Positions 1 to 4,695 of a stretch of 5,224 nt of DNA are shown here, one piece after another. Source of the DNA: a bacterium (lineage in GTDB: Bacteria; Cyanobacteriota; Vampirovibrionia; Gastranaerophilales; Gastranaerophilaceae). The stretch's first letter is position 1. The number at the start of each line of letters is the position of its first letter. Below the pieces are notes generated by a model. The model was not told the DNA's origin, did not search any database, and saw only the letters and a program-made list of their open reading frames with translations. Location: the NCBI GenBank assembly GCA_017995595.1, contig JAGOIO010000111.1:1-5224 (forward strand), given 5' to 3'. Both the position numbers and the translations under genes were made by a program.

Positions 1-86
1 ATATTAGAAAGTACGAGTTTTGCAATAGCAGGGTCAAGCCAAGCTATTCCGTCATTTACAGCCTTTATAGCTGAAGTGGTTTGCTC
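1..86 (-). pseudogene. In-frame remnant of the response regulator downstream of the TAA stop (partial, continues past the window)
   Basis: Reading on past the TAA in the same frame gives 28 open codons to the window edge. They start EQTTSAIKAVNDGI and continue AWLDPAIAKLVLSN. This is what NarL-type regulators carry after the KGAS position: the final receiver helix (AIKAV), then the linker (WLDPAIA..VL) leading to the LuxR-type DNA-binding domain. No frameshift is needed, so a single changed codon separates the two halves. The DNA-binding domain itself would lie outside the window. There is no ATG, GTG or TTG start with a Shine-Dalgarno site in this stretch, so separate translation is not supported here. 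The reading as one broken gene is strong; whether the break is real cannot be decided from the sequence. Confidence 0.75.
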
Positions 87-416
87 TTAACTTGCACCTT
101 TCATTATATATCCGTCTGCTCCTGCTTTAAAGCAAGCAAAAACATCATCTTCATTATCTCTTGATGTGAAAATTAAAATTTTGCATGGCAATTTTGCATC
201 TTTAATTCTTCTTGTTGCCTCTATTCCGTCAATATCAGGAAGCCCTATATCCATTAAAATTACATTTGGAATAAGACTTTGGGCAAGTTCAACACCTTTT
301 AAGCCGTTTTCGGCTTCTGCTATAAGTTCAACCCCTTCAGCTTTTTCTAAAACCAAAGATAACCCCATTCTCGTCATTGTATGGTCTTCAACTAATAAAA
401 CTTTTATATTACTCAT
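87..416 (-). CDS. NarL/FixJ-type response regulator, receiver domain only (truncated by in-frame TAA)
   Basis: Cytoplasmic phospho-acceptor half of a two-component system. The 109 residues show the receiver pattern: acidic pair E10-D11, phosphorylation site D56 in LMDIGLP, switch residue T84 and conserved K106 in GYIMK. The sequence around GADGYIMKGAS is typical of the NarL/FixJ group, whose members normally run to about 200-220 residues with a C-terminal LuxR-type helix-turn-helix. Here the frame stops at a TAA (87-89) just after beta-5, so the last receiver helix and the whole DNA-binding domain are lost, although the code continues in frame beyond the stop. The ATG start is supported by an AAGGG Shine-Dalgarno 8 bases upstream. 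The gene lies 22 bases after the histidine kinase stop on the same strand, so it is probably co-transcribed and was the kinase's partner. A receiver without its fifth helix may not fold stably. Family call is firm; functional status is uncertain. Confidence 0.85.
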   Translation of the reverse strand: MSNIKVLLVEDHTMTRMGLSLVLEKAEGVELIAEAENGLKGVELAQSLIPNVILMDIGLPDIDGIEATRRIKDAKLPCKILIFTSRDNEDDVFACFKAGADGYIMKGAS

Positions 417-438
417 TTTTGTACCCTTTTAAATAAAT

Positions 439-2001
439 CTATTTTGTAATTAATTCTTTTCTTGAGATTACTGCGTTTGTAAGTAAAAATGAAAATTCAC
501 TACCCTTGTTTACTACACTATCCAGCCAAATTTTTCCACCATGAGCTTCGATAATTTGTCTTGACAGGTATAAGCCCAAACCTGTACCTGAAGAACGTTT
601 TTTGCTTGTTCCCTGAGAAAATCTTTTGAACAAATGAGGTATATCTTCTGCAGGTATTCCATTTCCTGTATCTGTTACAGTAACGATTATATCGTCCTCG
701 TTTTCTTTTACGGAAAGTTCTGTTTTCCCTTCAGCTTTTGTATAGTTTATTGCATTTCCGCAAAGATTTGTTATAACCCTATGAATTTCTCCCCTGTCGG
801 CATTGATTACTAAATCTTCTTTAGGCTCGTAATCAAATTTGAATTCTATATTTTTGTGATTAGCAAGAGGTAAAAGCTCTTCATAAGTCTGTTGAGCCAG
901 TTCTTTTATTGAAAACTTTGTTTTACAAAGTTGCAATTTCCCTGCATCATATTTGTAAACTTCAAGTAGAGCATTTACAAGTCCGAGTAAGTCTTCATTA
1001 CTTCTCTGCATTGTTGACAAAAGAACAGTTTGCTTTTCGGTTAATTCGCCTAATGAGCCGTCAAGGAAAAATTTTAGAGTTTGAATTGCTGCAAGCAACG
1101 GAGTTCTTAAATCGTGCGTAAGAGTTGCAATAAAGTCATCACGTAGTCTTTCTGCTTCTTTTTGTACGCTTACATTTCTTATTACTCCAACATAATGACT
1201 TGGTGTAGTCGTCTCTGTCTCTATACCTGCAAAGCTTATTTCTACTGGTATTTGCTTATTTCTTATATTGTTTTTTACAAAACAATTTCTTAAAACAATT
1301 TCGGACTTATTACTTAACTCTTCAGTTAGATTAACATCTTTTTCAGTAATTACAATGCTTTTTAAATGGAATTTTTTTAATGAATTTTCGTCCATTCCTG
1401 TTAAATTTTCGCAAGCAGGATTTGCCTGAATAATTTTACCTTTTTCATCAACTATAATTATTCCGTCTGCACAATATCCTATTATCCCCGCCAATTTAGA
1501 ATTACTTTCTTTTAGGTCTGCAGTCCTTTGTGAAACTATATCCTCTAAATTATGAGAATATTTCTCTAATTCTTTTTTCGCAACTTCAAGTTCATTTATT
1601 TTTTCTCTTAAATTGCTTAATAAATAACTTCTTTCTATTCCATTTTTCATGTTGATAATCAGGTCGTCATTATCCCAAGGCTTTTCAATATATTTGTAAA
1701 GTCCGATATCATTTATAGCTTTAATTGCATTCTCTTTGTCTGCATAACCTGTCAAAAGTATCATACTGACTTCCGGATAAAGATCTTTTGCCTTTGATAA
1801 AAATTCAAGTCCGTTCATTTCAGGCATAATAAAATCTGACATTATTAGGTCAGGTTTTTCTTCTTTTAAAAACTCAAGTGCTTCTTTAGGGTCATTAAAG
1901 TATTTTGCATCTTTAAACCCTTCAATCCTAAATAATGTTCTCAATGACGATGTAACTATTGTATCATCGTCAACAACGACTATTTTTCCTTGCCTGTCCA
2001 T
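439..2001 (-). CDS. Soluble hybrid sensor histidine kinase (REC-PAS-HisKA-HATPase_c)
   Basis: Cytoplasmic sensor kinase of 520 residues with no membrane segment. An N-terminal receiver (about 4-120) has the DDD acidic cluster, phospho-acceptor D56 in MSDFIMPEMNG, T84 and K107 in EKPW. A charged coiled coil follows (about 125-165), then a PAS domain (about 170-280; GIIGYCADGIIIVDEKG) that should hold the input or cofactor. The HisKA H-box is THDLRTP with H296. The ATPase domain shows the N-box (N412, N416 in NLCGNAINY), DTGNGIP (444-450), LFKRF and GTGLGL (472-477). All catalytic motifs are intact. Receiver-first order suggests it takes phosphate or a signal from another protein. I chose the ATG at 1999-2001 because AGGG lies 5 bases upstream and the receiver begins at once. 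An upstream in-frame ATG at 2046 would add 15 basic residues but has no clear Shine-Dalgarno. The likely target is the regulator gene directly downstream. Confidence 0.9.
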   Translation of the reverse strand: MDRQGKIVVVDDDTIVTSSLRTLFRIEGFKDAKYFNDPKEALEFLKEEKPDLIMSDFIMPEMNGLEFLSKAKDLYPEVSMILLTGYADKENAIKAINDIGLYKYIEKPWDNDDLIINMKNGIERSYLLSNLREKINELEVAKKELEKYSHNLEDIVSQRTADLKESNSKLAGIIGYCADGIIIVDEKGKIIQANPACENLTGMDENSLKKFHLKSIVITEKDVNLTEELSNKSEIVLRNCFVKNNIRNKQIPVEISFAGIETETTTPSHYVGVIRNVSVQKEAERLRDDFIATLTHDLRTPLLAAIQTLKFFLDGSLGELTEKQTVLLSTMQRSNEDLLGLVNALLEVYKYDAGKLQLCKTKFSIKELAQQTYEELLPLANHKNIEFKFDYEPKEDLVINADRGEIHRVITNLCGNAINYTKAEGKTELSVKENEDDIIVTVTDTGNGIPAEDIPHLFKRFSQGTSKKRSSGTGLGLYLSRQIIEAHGGKIWLDSVVNKGSEFSFLLTNAVISRKELITK

Positions 2002-2144
2002 ATTATCCCTAATGAAATTCTTCCTACAATAAACAGAATAACGCATTTTCTATCTTTAGACAAGTTTTTTACATTGTCGCAATATTTGTTTATTTTGAAA
2101 AATATAAAGAATGTTAAATTTTTTAAAACAACTCATGTTTACTC

Positions 2145-2173
2145 TTGAAAAAAGAAATAATTTGTTTTACTAT
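2145..2173 (+). promoter_or_regulatory. Candidate sigma70-type promoter of the BlaI-family operon
   Basis: TTGAAA at 2145-2150 (5 of 6 matches to TTGACA), a 17-base spacer, then TACTAT at 2168-2173 (4 of 6 matches to TATAAT). Transcription would start near 2180, leaving a leader of about 34 bases before the ATG at 2214. A second, weaker pair overlaps it: TTGTTT at 2162-2167, 17 bases, TAAGAT at 2185-2190. In both readings the dyad at 2168-2183 sits in the core promoter. Promoter calls by eye in AT-rich DNA are uncertain; the exact spacing and the dyad support this one. Confidence 0.5.
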
Positions 2174-2183
2174 TTGTATAGTA
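2168..2183. promoter_or_regulatory. Probable BlaI/MecI-family operator (inverted repeat TACTAT-N4-ATAGTA)
   Basis: A perfect 6-bp inverted repeat, TACTAT/ATAGTA, with a 4-base centre lies 30 bases before the start of the BlaI-family gene and over its -10 box or spacer. Regulators of this family bind as dimers to dyads with TAC...GTA-type half-sites in their own promoters and block RNA polymerase. Size, position and half-site all fit such an autoregulatory operator. That this protein binds here is inferred. Confidence 0.6.
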
Positions 2184-2213
2184 GTAAGATAAAAATAAAA
2201 AAGAGGTAACGAA

Positions 2214-2555
2214 ATGATTAGTGGTGTTCTTGAAATTGAAATTATGAATGCAGTTTGGGATTTGCAATCTCAAGATGAAGATTCTAATATCTCAGTTGGA
2301 GATATTGTTGATTACCTAAACAATAATAATGTTGAAAGAGCTTATACAACAATAAAAACAGTTATGGACAGATTGGTTACAAAAGCTCTTCTTGCAAGAT
2401 ACAAAAGTGGTAAAAAATTCTTTTACAGAAGTACATACGATAAAGTTGAAGTCGCAAGAGAAACGCTTAGAGAAGTTACTGACCAATTCTTTGGTGGAAG
2501 CCAGTTGCAACTTATGAGATTCGTTGAAAAAGAATGCGACAAGATGTTAGTTTAG
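2214..2555 (+). CDS. BlaI/MecI/CopY-family transcriptional repressor
   Basis: A DNA-binding repressor of 113 residues, close to the family's usual 120-130. The Penicillinase_R pattern is clear: an N-terminal helix (LEIEIMNAVWDL, 6-17), a winged helix-turn-helix (about 26-72) with recognition helix AYTTIKTVMDRLVTKALL (43-60) and a basic wing (RYKSGKKFFYR), then a C-terminal dimerisation part (about 76-113). It has one cysteine (C108) and lacks the CxC metal-binding motifs of CopY, so copper sensing is unlikely. No BlaR1/MecR1 sensor protease or beta-lactamase gene lies in the window, so its signal is unknown. The ATG is well placed, with AGAGG 7 bases upstream. It is first in an apparent operon with a small unknown protein (16-base gap) and a TadE-like protein. 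The dyad in its promoter suggests it represses itself and both followers. Confidence 0.9.
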   Translation: MISGVLEIEIMNAVWDLQSQDEDSNISVGDIVDYLNNNNVERAYTTIKTVMDRLVTKALLARYKSGKKFFYRSTYDKVEVARETLREVTDQFFGGSQLQLMRFVEKECDKMLV

Positions 2556-2571
2556 GCAGAAATTTCGTAGA

Positions 2572-2943
2572 ATGTCTGGTAAAAATTTTATAGAAGATAG
2601 AAAGTATGTTTCCCGGTTGATATATATGGTATTGACCGGGGATTTACATGTAAAGGACGCTTTATTAAAATTCCCAAAAGATATAAATGACAGAAGTATT
2701 ACTGCAGCTTATCACGCACTTGTTCATTATGAGGCAGATGAAGATATAAAAAAATATGATGCTGATTATAGAGATGAACAGGTTGAATATTTAGAATTTG
2801 TTGCAGAAGTTCTTCAAAAAGGTAATGACTTGCCCAAAAATATAATTAAGAGTTATGATAAATATTATAAAAACATTAAAACGCCACATTCAGCGACGTT
2901 GAAAGGTATAATTGAAAGTCTATGCAGATTTTTAAATGTTTAA
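2572..2943 (+). CDS. Uncharacterised 123-residue helical protein, second gene of the BlaI-TadE operon
   Basis: I do not recognise a family. The protein is probably cytoplasmic: no signal peptide, and the only hydrophobic run (VSRLIYMVL, 13-21) is too short to span a membrane. It appears mostly helical, charged and rich in tyrosine (10 of 123), with conserved-looking stretches at 12-57 (ending AAYHALVHYEAD) and 66-99, and one cysteine (C118). The frame opens only at 2551, after a stop at 2548, and the ATG at 2572 is the only reasonable start. No good Shine-Dalgarno precedes it, so translation is probably coupled to the repressor gene ending 16 bases earlier. Its last 22 bases overlap the TadE-like gene. 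Context suggests a role tied to the repressor or the pseudopilin, perhaps as an adaptor, but nothing in the sequence shows this directly. Confidence 0.7.
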   Translation: MSGKNFIEDRKYVSRLIYMVLTGDLHVKDALLKFPKDINDRSITAAYHALVHYEADEDIKKYDADYRDEQVEYLEFVAEVLQKGNDLPKNIIKSYDKYYKNIKTPHSATLKGIIESLCRFLNV

Positions 2944-3542
2944 ATACTTCTTATAGGAGAAAAAAAGGTCAAAATCTTGTAGAATTTGTCTTGGTTTTTC
3001 CAATGATTATTTTAATGACTTTATGTATATTTGAAATTGCTTTCTTTTGGCAAGATGTAAATATGATTTACTCAATAAATACCCAAATAAATGCTCGTGC
3101 GGCACTTGTTTCGCCAAGAGAAATGTCAGCGGGTGATGTTTGTCCCGCAGCTCAAACGGCAGTTGAATTAATGCATGCAAAAACTCCAATGGAAGCTTTG
3201 GTAAAGCCCCAATTTAAAAAAACAATATTAGATGGTGCTAAAATGCCAAAAACTGATTCTACGACCGGAACAAATACTATAACAAATGAACCGTTTGCTC
3301 TTTATAAATATACTTCAACGGCAACTGTTACCACAAAAGATGGTACACAACCTGTCGCAACTCTTTGGGTGGATTGTAGAAATCCGTTTGAGGACGGTAT
3401 TATTACTCAAATACAGTTCTATCATAAAACTATGATTATGCACGCATCTCTTCCGAATTTTAAGGATAATACCCCTATTGATATTATTCCTGAAAATATT
3501 TTAATAACATCTCCAAAGCTAAATACGCTAAGTCATTATTGA
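2922..3542 (+). CDS. TadE-like pseudopilin
   Basis: Envelope protein of 206 residues with the TadE signature. A short basic leader (1-16, ending RRKKG) is followed by QNLVEFVLVFPMIILM and one membrane segment (about 19-43). If cleaved after G16, E21 falls at +5, the Gly(-1)/Glu(+5) pattern read by prepilin peptidases of the TadV/PilD type. The rest (44-206) should lie outside the membrane; it is rich in Thr and polar residues with only two cysteines (C74, C152), which could form a disulfide. TadE and TadF are minor pseudopilins of the Flp/Tad pilus or secretion machine, but no other tad gene is visible, so the partner machine must be encoded elsewhere. The ATG lies inside the end of the preceding gene, without a clear Shine-Dalgarno, implying coupled translation. 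No other start precedes the leader in this frame. It is last in the BlaI-led operon. Confidence 0.85.
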   Translation: MQIFKCLNTSYRRKKGQNLVEFVLVFPMIILMTLCIFEIAFFWQDVNMIYSINTQINARAALVSPREMSAGDVCPAAQTAVELMHAKTPMEALVKPQFKKTILDGAKMPKTDSTTGTNTITNEPFALYKYTSTATVTTKDGTQPVATLWVDCRNPFEDGIITQIQFYHKTMIMHASLPNFKDNTPIDIIPENILITSPKLNTLSHY

Positions 3543-3788
3543 TTATTCACCTTTAAAGTAATCACAGATTAGATTCTTTCTGTGAGGTATAATTTTCTTC
3601 ATCTTCTGAAAAAAAAAGTTTTGTTCTATTTCTTTTAATTCTTCGTTAAGTATGGCTTTTTCAAGAATAACCTTATTATATAGGTCTGAACATATTGCAG
3701 ATTTGTCGGCATGAACTTTTAATTTTGCCATTTGTAATTCTTTTTCTTTTATTGATTCTTTTAATTCTTTTACTCTAACTTTTTTCAC
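3543..3788 (-). CDS. Small charged coiled-coil protein, GTG start
   Basis: An 81-residue, lysine- and glutamate-rich protein with no recognisable family. Residues 1-57 read as one long amphipathic helix with coiled-coil character (KELKESIKEKELQMAKLKV, later ILNEELKEIEQNF). The tail is basic and aromatic (FFFQKMKKIIPHRKNLICDYF). There is no signal peptide or membrane segment; one of the two cysteines (C33) lies mid-helix. The start is GTG, chosen because AAGGA lies 8 bases upstream; the next ATG (M20) would cut the helix. Its stop directly abuts the stop of the convergent TadE-like gene, leaving no room for a terminator between them, so TadE transcripts probably run antisense through it. Length, start site and composition support a real gene, but short Lys/Glu-rich frames are common in AT-rich DNA, so certainty is moderate. 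Confidence 0.6.
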   Translation of the reverse strand: MKKVRVKELKESIKEKELQMAKLKVHADKSAICSDLYNKVILEKAILNEELKEIEQNFFFQKMKKIIPHRKNLICDYFKGE

Positions 3789-3796
3789 AAAAATTT

Positions 3797-3801
3797 TCCT
3801 T
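3797..3801 (-). promoter_or_regulatory. Shine-Dalgarno AAGGA fixing the GTG start
   Basis: On the minus strand AAGGA is followed by 8 bases and then GTG at 3786-3788. This spacing is ideal and is the reason for preferring GTG over the internal ATG of the small coiled-coil gene. Confidence 0.6.
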
Positions 3802-3842
3802 TTTATATCATCTTACTGCAGAATAATCTACTCAACACATAT

Positions 3843-3865
3843 AAGATAATACTATTTGTTATCTT
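3843..3865. repeat. Inverted repeat AAGATAA-N9-TTATCTT upstream of the small coiled-coil gene
   Basis: A perfect 7-bp inverted repeat with a 9-base centre lies 55-77 bases before the GTG start of the minus-strand gene. The minus-strand sequence TATTAT within it could serve as a -10 box, though I see no convincing -35. The centre, read on the plus strand from 3850, repeats the first 10 bases of the BlaI-type operator (TACTATTTGT). It may be an operator or a chance dyad in AT-rich DNA. Confidence 0.35.
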
Positions 3866-3913
3866 TTAAATCGCCTTATTGGTTGAATTTTTATATTTCA
3901 ACTACATTTTAAT

Positions 3914-3954
3914 ACAAAAAGTCGTCAAATGTATATCATTTGACGACTTTTTGT
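3914..3954. terminator. Bidirectional intrinsic terminator (18-bp perfect hairpin)
   Basis: A perfect 18-bp stem (3914-3931 with 3937-3954) closes a 5-base loop, TATAT. The core is GTCGTCAAATG, flanked by A5 and T5, so the transcript from either strand ends its stem with a U-run (TTTTTGT in both directions). It lies 18 bases past the stop of the minus-strand 213-residue gene, which it should terminate. On the plus strand it is the first strong terminator after the TadE-like gene. Confidence 0.88.
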
Positions 3955-3972
3955 TAAATTTGTTAAATATTT

Positions 3973-4614
3973 CTAGTATAGTTCTGAATATTTTTCTTTC
4001 ATTTTTAATTCATATATTAATAAATCTTTTTCATTTGCTGAGGGTCTTGTTTGTTTTGCTTCTGATAATCTGTTTTGGTATGCTCTTAATTGATTTTTAT
4101 ATTGTGCGATTTGATTTTCATAATCTTTAGTCTTGCTATCATAAGGCCATACAATGTTCTTTAATCTGTTAAAAACAGTTTCTGTTCTTTCTGTTTCAAG
4201 TGCTTTAATTTTGTCTGCTACTAACATTTCTTTTCTTTTTATATCTGCAATTCTTGTAACGTAGTTATTTCTTAGAACTTTTTGAAAATTTGTTAATTCT
4301 GAAACCATTTTTCTTGCAAATTCTGTTACTTCGGCTTCTTCACCTTTAAAGTTCATTAATGAATTTTTTATTTGTTCTATTTCTGCTACATCAACACTGG
4401 CTTTTGTCTTAAATCCTGCTGTTGCACATTTCTTTAAGCTCATTGTCATATTCATCAAAACCTTTTTATATTCGCTATTTAAATCTTTTGGTTTTGTTGT
4501 TGTTGATACATAGCTTATATTTACTGATTTTATAACGTTTGTTACTGCTTTTAATATTTCTTGTTGTTTTTCTTCTGAAACTTCTAAATCTTGTAAAACG
4601 ATTGATGCTGTCAT
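3973..4614 (-). CDS. Uncharacterised 213-residue charged helical protein
   Basis: I do not recognise a family. The protein has no signal peptide and no membrane segment and should be cytoplasmic. It looks almost wholly helical: an N-terminal part (1-35; VLQDLEVSEEKQQEILKAV), a polar link with Thr-Thr-Thr near 38-40, a central helical region (45-120) with one cysteine (C63), a basic helix (119-145), the only tryptophan in NIVWPYDS (153-160), a heptad-like coiled coil (162-188; NQIAQYKNQLRAYQNRL) and a charged tail. Such proteins are often scaffolds or partners in a complex, but nothing here shows which. The ATG start has GAGGG 8 bases upstream, a TTGATA promoter candidate precedes it and a strong terminator follows, so it looks like a single-gene transcript. 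Certain as a gene, unknown in function. Confidence 0.8.
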   Translation of the reverse strand: MTASIVLQDLEVSEEKQQEILKAVTNVIKSVNISYVSTTTKPKDLNSEYKKVLMNMTMSLKKCATAGFKTKASVDVAEIEQIKNSLMNFKGEEAEVTEFARKMVSELTNFQKVLRNNYVTRIADIKRKEMLVADKIKALETERTETVFNRLKNIVWPYDSKTKDYENQIAQYKNQLRAYQNRLSEAKQTRPSANEKDLLIYELKMKEKYSELY

Positions 4615-4639
4615 TCTTAAAGCCCTCTAATTTCTAATT

Positions 4640-4668
4640 CGTATATATATAAAGTATATACTTATCAA
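4640..4668 (-). promoter_or_regulatory. Candidate promoter of the 213-residue protein gene, with palindrome in the spacer
   Basis: On the minus strand TTGATA (4668-4663; 5 of 6 matches to TTGACA) is followed after 15 bases by TATATA (4647-4642), or after 17 by TATACG (4645-4640). A perfect 12-bp palindrome, AAGTATATACTT (4652-4663), fills most of the spacer and could bind a dimeric regulator. The AT-rich background makes both calls tentative. Confidence 0.45.
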
Positions 4669-4695
4669 AAAATTGACTTTTTGAGTGCTACATTG

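Noticed and set aside
87..89. Stop-codon reassignment (TAA read as an amino acid throughout the genome)
   Set aside because: TAA ends the 123-residue gene, the small coiled-coil gene and the nucleotidyltransferase at sensible places, so a general reassignment does not fit.
166..432. 88-residue plus-strand frame opposite the response regulator
   Set aside because: It is antisense to a clear receiver domain, has no Shine-Dalgarno, and its composition is what the opposite strand of that gene gives.
909..1121. 70-residue plus-strand frame inside the kinase region
   Set aside because: Antisense to the HisKA domain with no family features or ribosome site.
2316..2510. 64-residue minus-strand frame opposite the BlaI-family gene
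   Set aside because: It mirrors the winged-helix coding region and has no start signals.
3007..3189. 60-residue minus-strand frame opposite the TadE-like gene
   Set aside because: Antisense shadow of a well-supported gene; no domain or ribosome site.
3562..3585. TCACAGA-N10-TCTGTGA inverted repeat near the convergent stops, considered as a terminator
   Set aside because: The stem is only 7 bp with a 10-base loop and no proper T-run on either side, and it lies inside the end of the small gene. It could be a weak structure but does not qualify as a terminator.
3879..4130. 83-residue very hydrophobic plus-strand frame that looks like a membrane protein
   Set aside because: Its Leu/Ile/Phe richness is the complement of Lys/Glu/Asn codons in the 213-residue gene, it runs through the terminator hairpin, and it has no Shine-Dalgarno.
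4665..4684. TCAAAAA-N6-TTTTTGA repeat after the nucleotidyltransferase stop, considered as a terminator
   Set aside because: The stem is almost wholly A-T and short, so it would be unstable, and it overlaps the promoter of the next gene.
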